Shown here in pieces: positions 16,097 to 24,257 of a DNA stretch of 64,000 nucleotides. A program made the translations under genes and the position numbers. The first letter of the stretch is position 1; each line of letters opens with the position of its first letter. The notes beneath the pieces are model-generated. The model did not search any database, was not told the origin of the DNA, and was given only the letters and a program-made list of their open reading frames with translations. The DNA is taken from contig BMUX01000010.1 in NCBI GenBank assembly GCA_014650415.1, positions 186,001 to 250,000 on the forward strand, read 5' to 3'. Origin of the DNA: Streptomyces spiroverticillatus. Lineage in GTDB: Bacteria; Actinomycetota; Actinomycetes; Streptomycetales; Streptomycetaceae.

Positions 16097-17245
16097 TCAG
16101 GCGTCCCCCGCCCGGAACGCCTGCACCTCACCCTCCGGAAGCTTCGCCCACCAGTGGTGGTAGCGGCTGTACGTCCGCGGGTCCCGCCCCGCGAGCAGCG
16201 AGGCCAGCGCACCCGCCTCCTGCGCCACCTCCTCCCACTGCCCCGGCCGCAGGTCCCGGAAGGCGGTCACCTCGACCGCGTCGTCCACCAGCCGCCAGAC
16301 CCCGGCGACGTACCCGTCCACCAGCAGCGTCGGCAGCACGTCGCCGTTGTTGCGGATCACCACCTTCCGCAGCTCCGGCGGGATCATCCGGCTGCGGTCC
16401 GCGTACGCGAGCAGCGTGCTGTCCCACATGGGGAGGAGTCGTACCGGAGTCGGTACGTCCGCATCCGGGCGCAGTGCGCCGGGCAGGTCGTAGAGGACCG
16501 TTCCGTCCGGTCCCGGGAGTTCCTCCACCTCCCCGGCCAGCTCCCGCAGCACCTGGCGTACGGGCGTGCGCGGTACGAGTCCGAACTGCGCCACGTCCGC
16601 CACCGACGCGGGCCCGAACCCCGCCAGGTAGCGCAGGATCAACTGCCGCAGCGCCGGTACGTCCACCTCCCGGCCCTCCTGCACCGGATCCGCCCCCGCC
16701 GTGACGAACGAGGGCCGGGCGCCGTACGACCACGGGCCCCCGGTCGGCACGTGATGCAACGGCGCGTACACCAGCACCCCCCGGAACGCGTCGTCCCGCC
16801 GCTCCGCGCCCACCCGCTCCGCCAGCCACTCCTTCACCTCGGCGGACGTCCGGGTCTCCTTCGCGAACACCAGGAGTTCCGCGGCCAGTTCGCGGGCGTC
16901 CGCGAGCGTCAGCCCGGTGTCCGTGAAACGAGAACTGAGCCCCGACCCGTACAGCGTCGGCTGCACCGCCGACCGGAACGGCTGGTAGTCGTCCGCCGCC
17001 ACCGCGTGCAGCGTGATCCGCATCAGCGTCGCCTTGACGACGGCGCGGGACGAGAACGCGGCGTCCAGGTCGGCCGGTTCGAAACCCTCGATCCGGTTCC
17101 ACAGCGCGAGGTAGGGCGAAGGCGCGTGCTGCGCCTGGAGCGCGACGATTCGCCGGACCGCGTCTGTGACGGTCAAGTCGTGTCGTTCCAGGAGGAGTTG
17201 GCGGCCGAGGGTGGCCCGGTTCAGTTCGCGCGCAGAGATCGTCAC
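16097..17245 (-). CDS. AlkZ-like winged-helix DNA glycosylase (HTH_42 family)
   Basis: A 382-residue protein of the HTH_42/DUF1006 family. This family includes Streptomyces AlkZ, an interstrand-crosslink glycosylase giving azinomycin resistance, and E. coli YcaQ. The N-terminal ARELNRATLGRQLLL leads to IVALQAQHAPSPYLALW, with Q37-A-Q39. A QxQ pair at this place is the catalytic motif described for AlkZ, whereas YcaQ has QxD. Later family blocks are FGPASVADVAQF, LLPMWDSTLLAY, DRSRMIPPE and VLPTLLVDGYVAGVW. It could unhook or remove bulky alkyl lesions. The GTG start is chosen by the domain boundary; no clear ribosome binding site is seen. Confidence 0.8.
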   Translation of the reverse strand: MTISARELNRATLGRQLLLERHDLTVTDAVRRIVALQAQHAPSPYLALWNRIEGFEPADLDAAFSSRAVVKATLMRITLHAVAADDYQPFRSAVQPTLYGSGLSSRFTDTGLTLADARELAAELLVFAKETRTSAEVKEWLAERVGAERRDDAFRGVLVYAPLHHVPTGGPWSYGARPSFVTAGADPVQEGREVDVPALRQLILRYLAGFGPASVADVAQFGLVPRTPVRQVLRELAGEVEELPGPDGTVLYDLPGALRPDADVPTPVRLLPMWDSTLLAYADRSRMIPPELRKVVIRNNGDVLPTLLVDGYVAGVWRLVDDAVEVTAFRDLRPGQWEEVAQEAGALASLLAGRDPRTYSRYHHWWAKLPEGEVQAFRAGDA

Positions 17246-17405
17246 GCGGATGATTGTGCCGCAGGGGGCATGGGGTGCGGTGGGGCGGGTGACCCCGGGC
17301 TCGGACCCCGACCCGGACCCCGGCTCGGACCCCGACAAAGGTCAGGGTCGCCACCGGACGAAGGTCCACGGCCCCGGACCCCCGCCGATTCCTACCGTGG
17401 CGGCC

Positions 17406-18020
17406 ATGAATGACGCCATCGTCCCCGCAGTCGAAGGATTCGTCACGACCCCCTGGGCGTACGTGCTCCTCTTCGGCATCGCCGCCCTCGACGGGTTCTT
17501 CCCCGTCGTCCCCAGCGAGACCCTGGTCATCACCCTCGGAGTCTTCGCGGCCTCCACCGGAGCCCCCTCGCTGCCGCTGATCGTGCTGGTCGCCGCGCTC
17601 GGTGCGTTCACCGGCGACCGCATCTCGTACGCGATGGGCCGCACTTCCGGCAGCCGCATCTTCGCGCGGCTGAAGCCCTGCAGCCGTACCCATCGGGCGT
17701 ACGAACGAGTGGGAGCCCTCCTCGCCGAGCGCGGCGGACTCGTCCTCGTCGTCGCCCGGTACATCCCCGGCGGCCGCACCGCCGCCACGCTCACCACCGG
17801 GGCGACCGGCTTCCCGCGCCGCTCCTTCACGCGCTACGACGCGATCGCCGCCTCGACCTGGGCGGTGTACTCCGCCGGTCTCGGCTTCCTGGGCGGTGCG
17901 GCCTTCGAGGACGAGCCGCTGCTCGGCGTGGCCGTAGGGCTCAGCCTCGCCTTCTCCATCACCCTCCTGCACGAGGGTGTGCGGTGGACGCGTGCTACAG
18001 CCGCAGGTCGTCGGCGATGA
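17406..18020 (+). CDS. DedA-family membrane protein
   Basis: A 204-residue polytopic protein of the DedA/SNARE-associated family. It has the re-entrant FFPVVPSETLVITLG motif near residue 32, then GDRISYAMGRTSG, the functional RYIPGGRTAATLTTG block with its conserved arginines and glycines, and four to five membrane spans. Bacterial DedA proteins help recycle lipid carriers such as undecaprenyl phosphate or affect membrane potential. The ATG follows within a GTGGCGGCC stretch. Its last 26 bases overlap the convergent oxidoreductase gene. Confidence 0.88.
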   Translation: MNDAIVPAVEGFVTTPWAYVLLFGIAALDGFFPVVPSETLVITLGVFAASTGAPSLPLIVLVAALGAFTGDRISYAMGRTSGSRIFARLKPCSRTHRAYERVGALLAERGGLVLVVARYIPGGRTAATLTTGATGFPRRSFTRYDAIAASTWAVYSAGLGFLGGAAFEDEPLLGVAVGLSLAFSITLLHEGVRWTRATAAGRRR

Positions 18021-19677
18021 TGCGCTCGATGTTGCGCTCCGCGAGGGCGGTGATCGTGACGAACGGGTTGACGCTCGTGTTGCCCGGGATGAGGGCGCCG
18101 TCCATCACGTACAGGCCCGTGTAGCCGTGCAGGCGGCCGTAGTTGTCGGTGGCCTTGTTCAGGACCGCGCCGCCGAGCGGGTGGTAGGTGAGGTGGTCGC
18201 CCCAGATCTTGTACGCGCCGAACAGGTCGGTGCGGTAGATCGTGCCCTCCTTCTTGTTGATCTTGTCGAAGATGGTCTTCGCCGCGTCGATGGAGGTCTG
18301 CTTCCAGGCCGTCTGCCAGTCGAGGTCGACCCGGCCGGCGGAGGCGTTCCAGGTGAATTGGGCGCGGGCCGGGTTCTTGGTGATGGAGAGGTAGAAGGAG
18401 GCGTACGTCTCGATGCCGGTCGGCAGCGGGGCCACCTCGGCGAACGAGCCGCCCGCGTCCCAGTTGTCGATGCCGGCGGTGGGCATGGAGGCCTGGAGCT
18501 TGCCGGTGGCGTCCCACATGTGGTTCGCGCGGCCGCACATCACGTTGCCGTTGTCGCCCCAGCCCCGGCCGATCTCGTCGTTGAGGCTAGGGAGGGCGCC
18601 GGTCGCCTTCAGCTTGGTGAGGAGCTTGCTGGTGCCGACGCTGCCCGCCGCGAAGAAGACCCGGTCGGCGGTGACGGACTTGGTGGTGGTCACCGCGCCG
18701 GTGGTGTCGAGCTGTTCGATGAGGACGGTGTAGCCGGAGGCGGCCGGGGTCACCGAAGTCACCCTGTGGAGCGGGGTGATGACGACCCGTCCGGTGGCCT
18801 TCGCCTGGGCGAGGTAGGTCTTCTGGAGGGACTTCTTGCCGTGGTTGTTGCCGTACAGGACCTCGGCGTTGAGGGCCGACTTCGGTACCAGGCCCGCCAG
18901 TTCCTGCTTCATGTACTCCCAGTCGTAGACGTTCGGTACGAAGACGAACGGGAAGCCGGAGCGCTCGGCGTGCTTGCGGCCGACGCGTGCGTACTGGTAG
19001 CACTCCGCCGACTCCCACCACCGGGGGTCGACCTCGCTGACGCCGAGTCCGGCGTTGGCGCGGGGGTAGTAAGTGGCGTACATCTCCTCGGCGTTGACCG
19101 AGGGGAGCACCGCGCTGAACCGCTCGCGGCGCGGGGTGACGGCCATGCCGCCGTTCACCAGGGAGCCGCCGCCGACGCCCCGGCCCTGGTAGACGGTGAT
19201 GCCGCTGAAGTCCTCGGCGTCCAGGATGCCGGTGTGGCGCGGGACGTCCTTGTCGAGGGGGAAGCCGAGGAAGTTGGACAGGGGTTGCTTGGTTCTGGTG
19301 CGCAGCCAGAAGGAGCGGTAGTCGGGCTTGGTGGTGTTGGCGAAGATGTTGCCGTCCGGGCCCGGGGTGTCCCAGGCCATACCCATCTCGACCATGTGCA
19401 CGTCGACCCCGGCGCGGGCCAGCCGCAGGGCGGTGACCGAGCCGCCGTAGCCGGTGCCGACGACCAGGGCCGGGACGTGCTCGCCGCCCGCGAGGGCCGC
19501 GCGGCGGGGTGCGGCCGAGGCGGCGGGGGAGAAGGTGCCGGAGAGGGCGGCCGTGCCGAGGAGGGCGCCGGTGCCGGTGAGGAAGAGGCGGCGGGAGGTG
19601 CCGGAGGAGGGCTTGGATGCCTGTGTTGTTTGTGTTGTTTTTGTTGTTTGAGGTGTTTGCGAGATTGAGTCGCTCAC
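17995..19677 (-). CDS. Secreted GMC oxidoreductase, cholesterol oxidase-like
   Basis: A 560-residue flavoprotein close to class I Streptomyces cholesterol oxidase. A threonine-rich leader (TPQTTKTTQTTQ, from a repeat of TTG/TTT trinucleotides) precedes a Tat-type signal with SRRLFLTGTG at residue 28 and cleavage near PAASA. FAD binds at VVGTGYGGSVTALRLARAG. Oxidase landmarks are GRGVGGGSLVNGGM, FAEVAPLP (active-site glutamate), YHPLGG (histidine) and NTSVNPFVTITALAE (asparagine). It would oxidise and isomerise 3-beta-hydroxysterols to 4-en-3-ones outside the cell. The GTG has GAGGAA seven bases upstream. The first helper gene of two-gene cholesterol oxidase operons is absent. Confidence 0.88.
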   Translation of the reverse strand: MSDSISQTPQTTKTTQTTQASKPSSGTSRRLFLTGTGALLGTAALSGTFSPAASAAPRRAALAGGEHVPALVVGTGYGGSVTALRLARAGVDVHMVEMGMAWDTPGPDGNIFANTTKPDYRSFWLRTRTKQPLSNFLGFPLDKDVPRHTGILDAEDFSGITVYQGRGVGGGSLVNGGMAVTPRRERFSAVLPSVNAEEMYATYYPRANAGLGVSEVDPRWWESAECYQYARVGRKHAERSGFPFVFVPNVYDWEYMKQELAGLVPKSALNAEVLYGNNHGKKSLQKTYLAQAKATGRVVITPLHRVTSVTPAASGYTVLIEQLDTTGAVTTTKSVTADRVFFAAGSVGTSKLLTKLKATGALPSLNDEIGRGWGDNGNVMCGRANHMWDATGKLQASMPTAGIDNWDAGGSFAEVAPLPTGIETYASFYLSITKNPARAQFTWNASAGRVDLDWQTAWKQTSIDAAKTIFDKINKKEGTIYRTDLFGAYKIWGDHLTYHPLGGAVLNKATDNYGRLHGYTGLYVMDGALIPGNTSVNPFVTITALAERNIERIIADDLRL

Positions 19678-19757
19678 GGGAGGTTCCTCACTCTTGTGGG
19701 AAGAGGAGCGAGTTGTACTGCCTGGGTCTTGTGAAGTCACGGCATACCTGCCAGTAA

Positions 19758-19780
19758 CTTTTCTCCGGCCTTGAGAAAAG
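19758..19780. promoter_or_regulatory. Inverted repeat upstream of the cholesterol oxidase-like gene
   Basis: CTTTTCTC and GAGAAAAG form a perfect 8-bp inverted repeat around seven bases. It is about 80 bases upstream of the oxidase start and 150 bases upstream of the divergent ramR-like gene. Operator or RNA hairpin cannot be distinguished. It is AT-rich compared with its surroundings. Confidence 0.45.
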
Positions 19781-19933
19781 GGGCGAAGCGGAACGTGGTC
19801 GCACGCGTGTCCAGGGCGCACGGTGGCGCACGGCGACGGCCCATGTGCCCCCTGTGCTTCGCGATGCGGACGCAGAAGCGTTCCTTCGGCGGTGTGGTGG
19901 GCACTGGTGTCATCCCCCATGTGAGGAGTCACC

Positions 19934-20539
19934 GTGATCCGTGTCCAAGTCGCTTGTGCGGCAGGTCTGTTCAGGTCGGCGCTCGTGGCGCTGCTGCGGG
20001 GCGAAGAAGGCCTGGCGGTGACGTGCGAGGAGGCGGCGGCCGGCAGCCGGGCGGCCGACTGTCCGCCCGTCGACGTACGGGTGGCCGACGCGGAGACGCT
20101 GGCGCCCCGGCCCCGCGCCACGACAAGCGGAGTCCGGGGCGGCGGTGCCCCCGAGGGCGTCGGGCTCCTCGTCCTCGCCAACGTGAACCGCCCCGGCGTG
20201 CTGCGCCGGGCCTTCGACGCCGGTGCGCTGGGCTACGTCGACAAGCAGGGTTCCCCGGGTCGATTAGTCGAGGGAATCCACGCGGTCGCGCGAGGGGAGC
20301 GGTACGTCGACGAATCACTCGCCGTCGGGCTCCTGCGCGCCACGGAGATTCCCCTCACCCCTCGGGAACTGGGCGTGCTCGCGCTCGCCGCGCAGGGCGC
20401 GTGCGTCGCCGAGATCGCGCTCGACCTGCACCTGTCCCGGGGAACGGTACGGAACTACCTCGCGGCGGCCATCCGCAAGACCGGCGCGCGCAACCGGGTC
20501 GACGCGATCCGCATCGCGGGTGCGGCCGGCTGGATGTGA
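19934..20539 (+). CDS. ramR: RamR/AmfR-like LuxR-family regulator of the SapB locus
   Basis: A 201-residue response-regulator-like protein. The N-terminal domain looks like a receiver (IRVQVACAAGLFRSALVALLRGEEGL) but the acidic pair and phospho-aspartate are not apparent (VACAAG replaces the usual DDxxL start). The conserved lysine region GYVDKQGSPGRLVEGI is kept. The C-terminal LuxR helix-turn-helix is at about 135-195: LTPRELGVLALAAQGACVAEIALDLHLSRGTVRNYLAAAIRKTGARNR. In Streptomyces RamR/AmfR activates the lanthipeptide operon for aerial growth. Codon 111 is TTA, so translation should depend on the bldA leucine tRNA. It converges on and overlaps the ramB-like gene. Confidence 0.85.
   Translation: MIRVQVACAAGLFRSALVALLRGEEGLAVTCEEAAAGSRAADCPPVDVRVADAETLAPRPRATTSGVRGGGAPEGVGLLVLANVNRPGVLRRAFDAGALGYVDKQGSPGRLVEGIHAVARGERYVDESLAVGLLRATEIPLTPRELGVLALAAQGACVAEIALDLHLSRGTVRNYLAAAIRKTGARNRVDAIRIAGAAGWM
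20264..20266 (+). promoter_or_regulatory. In-frame TTA (bldA) codon in ramR
   Basis: The leucine after PGR in the ramR-like protein is encoded by TTA, the rare codon read only by the bldA tRNA in Streptomyces. Neighbouring codons are GC-ended. I found no other in-frame TTA in genes of this window. Confidence 0.85.
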
Positions 20540-22261
20540 GACCGGCGTCCAGGGCTGACGTCCCATCAAATCCCGGTACAGGGCTGACCGTTCCAGCAGC
20601 TCGTCGTGCGTCCCGCAGTCCGCCCGGGTCCCGTCGAGTACGAGGATCCGGTCGGCCCGCAGCGCGGAGGCCGTCCGGTGCGCCACGACCACCAGGGCCC
20701 CGGGCCGTGCGGCCAGCGTCCGCTCGGCACGCTCCTCCGCCTCGGGGTCGAGATGGCAGGTGGCCTCGTCCAGCAGCAGGAGAGGGGCGGGGGAGAGGTG
20801 GGCCCGGGCAAGGGTCACCAACTGCCTCTCCCCCTGCGACAGATGTGCGGGATCGACCTCCGCGTCCAGGCCGCCGAGCCGCGCGGCCAGGGGGCCCAGA
20901 CCGAGTGCGTCGACGGCCGCCGCGACCTCGGCGGGCGTCGCCTCCGGGCGGAGGTGGGTGAGGTTCTCGCGGAGGGTCGCGGTGAAGACGTACGCCTCCT
21001 GCGGTACGAGGGTGCGCAGGGCGGGCCCGCACCCGGACCGCCCCGCGATCCTCACCACCCCTTCGTCGGGGGTGAGCAGCCCGGCCAGGACGTTGGCCAG
21101 GGTGGACTTCCCGATGCCGCTCGGCCCGACGACGGCGAGGTGCTCGCCCGGGGCGAGGGTGAGGGAGAGGTCGTCGAGCACCGGCCGCGCGCCGGGCCCG
21201 TAGGCGAGGGTGACGTGGCGGAGCTCGGCGGCGGGTGCGGGGCCCGCGGCGGGAGGGGTGCTCCGGGCCGGAGGGGGCGGGTCCGGGGGCCGGGCGAACC
21301 GGTCCAGGACGACGAGCAGCCGGGTCCCCGCCGCACCCAGGGCGGTCATCAGGGTGTGCAGGGCGGGCAGCAGCGACTGCACGAGATAGGTCAGCGCCCC
21401 CGTGAGCGCCCCCGCCCCGACCCCTCGGTCCAGCAGCCAGGGAGTCGCCAACAGCAGTAGGAGCGGCGGCAGTTGTCCCGCCACGCCGAGTGCGACCGTC
21501 CGTACGGCCGCCCACCGGGCCAGCACCCGGGCCGCCCGGGCCGCGGTGTCCGCCGACGCGTCCGCCGCGGCACCGACCTCGTCCGCGATCCCGCAGGCGG
21601 CGACGTCCCGCAGTCCGGCGGCCGCCGCACGCACCCGGTCGGCGTACGCCTCCTCCGCGTCCAGCGCGCGCCGCTGGGCGCGGGCCATGGGCCCGAGGAC
21701 GCCGAGGAAGACCCCGAGCCCGAGGGCGAGGGGAGGCAGGGTGACCAGCAGGAGCTCGGGCGCCAGCGCGAACATGCCGCCGAACGCACCGACCGCGGTG
21801 AACACGAAGGACCGCGCGGTCAGCACCAGACCGGCGAAGCTGTCCCGGGCGATCTCGGTCTGCTGGGTGAGCCGGGAGACGGCGGTTCCGGGGGCGCTGG
21901 GGCCGGGCCCGGGGTCGGTGGGGCATGTCGCCGCGTGCAGGGCCTGGGCGACGGCCCTGCGGACGAGCCCGTCCCTGAACGGCTCGACCAGCGCGGCCAG
22001 TTGGGTGAAGACGCCGCGCGTCACCGGGCCCCCGGCGAGGATCGCCAGTGCCGCCACCCCCAGCCAGATCAGGCCGGTGCCCGCGTGCCCGGCCAGGAAT
22101 CCGCGGTCCAGCGACTGCGCCACGCAGTAGCCGCCCAGGAAGGTCTGCGCCGACTCGGCGAGCGACCAGCCGGTGAGGCACGCCAGTGCGCCCCGGTGCC
22201 GGGCGAGGAAACGGCGGCCGTCCGCGCGCAGGCGGGTGCGGGAGGGGCGGTGCCCGCTCAT
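20315..22261 (-). CDS. ramB: RamB-like ABC exporter half-transporter
   Basis: A 648-residue type I ABC exporter. Six membrane helices fill the first ~310 residues (FLGGYCVAQSLDRGFLAG to PPLLLLLATPWLLD). The ATPase domain has Walker A GPSGIGKST, a Q-loop VPQEAYVFTATLREN, signature LSQGERQ, Walker B LLLLDEATCHLD and H-loop VVVAHRT. It should pair with the RamA-like transporter to export the mature lanthipeptide. The ATG overlaps the ramA stop (ATGA). Exporters normally end near LYRDLMG. Here the frame continues about 75 residues, entirely antisense to the last 225 bases of ramR, so the tail may be a late frameshift or a true overlap. Confidence 0.88.
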   Translation of the reverse strand: MSGHRPSRTRLRADGRRFLARHRGALACLTGWSLAESAQTFLGGYCVAQSLDRGFLAGHAGTGLIWLGVAALAILAGGPVTRGVFTQLAALVEPFRDGLVRRAVAQALHAATCPTDPGPGPSAPGTAVSRLTQQTEIARDSFAGLVLTARSFVFTAVGAFGGMFALAPELLLVTLPPLALGLGVFLGVLGPMARAQRRALDAEEAYADRVRAAAAGLRDVAACGIADEVGAAADASADTAARAARVLARWAAVRTVALGVAGQLPPLLLLLATPWLLDRGVGAGALTGALTYLVQSLLPALHTLMTALGAAGTRLLVVLDRFARPPDPPPPARSTPPAAGPAPAAELRHVTLAYGPGARPVLDDLSLTLAPGEHLAVVGPSGIGKSTLANVLAGLLTPDEGVVRIAGRSGCGPALRTLVPQEAYVFTATLRENLTHLRPEATPAEVAAAVDALGLGPLAARLGGLDAEVDPAHLSQGERQLVTLARAHLSPAPLLLLDEATCHLDPEAEERAERTLAARPGALVVVAHRTASALRADRILVLDGTRADCGTHDELLERSALYRDLMGRQPWTPVSHPAGRTRDADRVDPVARAGLADGRREVVPYRSPGQVQVERDLGDARALRGEREHAQFPRGEGNLRGAQEPDGE

Positions 22262-23985
22262 GCAGGGCCTTGCTTTCCTGCGGGGCCTTGCGCGTGCACC
22301 GCGAAGACCTGCCGGTAGGCGGGGTGTGCCCAGAGCTCCTCGTGCGGGCCCGCGCCGCGCACCCGGCCCTCCTCCAGCCACACCACCCGGTCCGCCCGGG
22401 CGGCGGACGACAGGCGGTGCGCGACCACCAGCCGGGTGGCCGGGCCCACGTCCCGGGACAGGGCCTCCTCGATACGGCGTTCCGTCGCCGTGTCCAGGCT
22501 GGACGTCGCGTCGTCCAGCACGAGGAGCCGCCCCGCGTGCGCGAACGCCCGTGCCAGGCCCAGGCGTTGGTGCTCACCGCCCGACAGGGGAGCCGCTGCG
22601 GGCGCAGTGTCGTACCCGTCGGGCAGCAGTCGTACGAAATCGTCCGCACCGGCGGCCCGGGCCGCGGCCCGCACCTCGGCGGGCGTCGCCCGCCGCGCGC
22701 CCGAGGCGAGCGCCTCGCCCAGCGTCGCCCCGAAGAGCGCGGGTCGCTCGAAGGCGTACCCGATCTCTCGGCGGAGGTCCTGGCTCGCGACCTCCGGCAG
22801 GGGTACGCCGTCGAGTCGTGCGGTGCCGGAGGTCGGCGGGCACAGGCCGCCCGCCACCGCCGCCAGCGTCGACTTGCCGGAGCCGGAGCGGCCCACCACC
22901 GCCGTCGTGGTGCCGCCGGGAAGGGTCAGGGAGACGTCGGTGAGGAGCGGGACGCCGTCCGGGGCGACGCAGACCCCGCGCAGTTCCAGGGTGCCCGGGC
23001 CGCCGGGGGGCAGCGGCCGGGTGCCCGAGGGGAGGACGGGGAGGGCGAGGAGGTCGCACAGGCGGCGGGCGGCGGTCCGGCTGCGGATCAGGGTGCCGAG
23101 GAAGGTGGCCACCGCGCCGATTCCGGCCGCGAGGGCGGCGTACCGCGAAGCCGCCAGAAGGTCCCCGACGGACAGGCGGCCGGAGACCACGCCGAGCCCC
23201 GCGACGGCCGTCACCGCAGTGATCAGCAGGGGCAGCAGGATGGTGCTGCGGGCCACTGCACGGCCGTGCACCCGCCACATCCGCCGCCCCTGGACGCCGA
23301 GTTCGGGCAGCGGAGCCAGGATGCGGGCGCGGTCGCGGGCCAGAGTCCCCCCGGCGGCGATGCTGCGCGTACCGGTCAGGGCCTCCGCCAGCCGGGACGC
23401 GAGGGTGGCCTGAACGCGCTGGTAGCGGGCCACGCTGTCGGAGGAACCGGCGGCGAACGCCCGCAGCAGGAGCAGCAGCAGCGGCAGGCCCGCCGCGAAG
23501 GCCAGCGCGCACCACGGGTCGATCAGCGCCAGCGCCACGAGTCCGCCGACCGGTGCGATCAGGGACGCCGCGAGGGCCGCCCCGGCGCCGGGGGCCGCGC
23601 CCGCCTCGGTGGCGTTCGCGGACAGGCGGGTCGCGGTGTCGCCGGACGGGAATCGGGCGGCGTCACGGGGGGCGGCACGGAGCAGCCGGGCCAGTGTCCT
23701 GCGGCGCAGCCAGGCGGTGGCGTCGGCCTGCACGGTTCCGACGCACAGGGCTTCGGCGGCCTCCGCCAGCACGGCGAGGACGACCAGGGCCACGCAGACC
23801 GCCAGCCAGTGGCGGGCGCTCGCGTCGCGGGCGAGCAGGAGGTCCAGGGTGCGGCCGACGGCGGCGGGCAGGGCGAGGGCCGCGGCGGCGGAGAGGGCGG
23901 AGGCGAGGAGGAGGGCGGCGGTGCGAGCGCGGGTGTGACGGGCGGCGCGGAGGAGAAGGCGGAGGTCGGGAGGGGCGGGCGGCAC
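22258..23985 (-). CDS. ramA: RamA-like ABC exporter half-transporter
   Basis: A 575-residue type I ABC exporter. The membrane domain spans about residues 15-310 (AALLLASALSAAAALALPAAVG through LSVGDLLAASRYAAL). Its ATPase has Walker A GRSGSGKST, signature LSGGEHQ, Walker B LLVLDDATSSLD (aspartate where the catalytic glutamate is expected) and H-loop VVAHRLS. An Asp-for-Glu site here and a glutamate in RamB suggest an asymmetric heterodimer. The GTG was chosen because AAGGAG lies six bases upstream; the frame is open for 80 more codons through a repeat. A 270-base gap with repeat A separates it from ramS, where part of the transcript may terminate. Confidence 0.88.
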   Translation of the reverse strand: MPPAPPDLRLLLRAARHTRARTAALLLASALSAAAALALPAAVGRTLDLLLARDASARHWLAVCVALVVLAVLAEAAEALCVGTVQADATAWLRRRTLARLLRAAPRDAARFPSGDTATRLSANATEAGAAPGAGAALAASLIAPVGGLVALALIDPWCALAFAAGLPLLLLLLRAFAAGSSDSVARYQRVQATLASRLAEALTGTRSIAAGGTLARDRARILAPLPELGVQGRRMWRVHGRAVARSTILLPLLITAVTAVAGLGVVSGRLSVGDLLAASRYAALAAGIGAVATFLGTLIRSRTAARRLCDLLALPVLPSGTRPLPPGGPGTLELRGVCVAPDGVPLLTDVSLTLPGGTTTAVVGRSGSGKSTLAAVAGGLCPPTSGTARLDGVPLPEVASQDLRREIGYAFERPALFGATLGEALASGARRATPAEVRAAARAAGADDFVRLLPDGYDTAPAAAPLSGGEHQRLGLARAFAHAGRLLVLDDATSSLDTATERRIEEALSRDVGPATRLVVAHRLSSAARADRVVWLEEGRVRGAGPHEELWAHPAYRQVFAVHAQGPAGKQGPA

Positions 23986-24035
23986 GGGGGGCTCCTTGGT
24001 CGCCGGAGGGTACGGGCCGGTGGGGCTCCCGGTGC

Positions 24036-24047
24036 GGGGGGGGGGGG
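24036..24047 (+). repeat. 12-G homopolymer tract
   Basis: Twelve consecutive G residues lie in the gap between ramS and ramA. Such tracts are slippage-prone in replication and sequencing and can form G-quadruplex structures, on the strand complementary to the ram transcript. Confidence 0.85.
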
Positions 24048-24049
24048 CA

Positions 24050-24120
24050 GGCATCCAGGGGCGCGGGGCTGTATCGATTTGCGGCTCCGCCGCGTGGGCG
24101 CGACCAGCCACGACGCACCC
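24050..24120 (+). repeat. Dispersed intergenic repeat A, partial copy inside the ram operon
   Basis: Starts aggggcgcggggctgtatcg and continues through gatttgcggctccgccgcgt. The second block is shared with the copy near 61.3 kb. The following accagccacgacgc is shared with the copy near 2.5 kb. It lies between ramS and ramA, so it is transcribed as part of the operon and could modulate read-through. Confidence 0.7.
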
Positions 24121-24257
24121 GCACGGAAACCTGCCCGGCACCGGGTGCCGAACCCGACCGACCCGCACGCCCGAGCGGCCCGCAGGGAGGGACCCCGCAC
24201 GCGCATGCACCGCGCGTCCGAAGTCCCTCCCCATCAGCGAACGGCCGACCCGAAGGG

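Noticed and set aside
17280..17345. GGACCCCGAC-type repeats as an operator of the AlkZ-like gene
   Set aside because: The units are degenerate, direct and very GC-rich; no clear symmetry or spacing supports a binding site.
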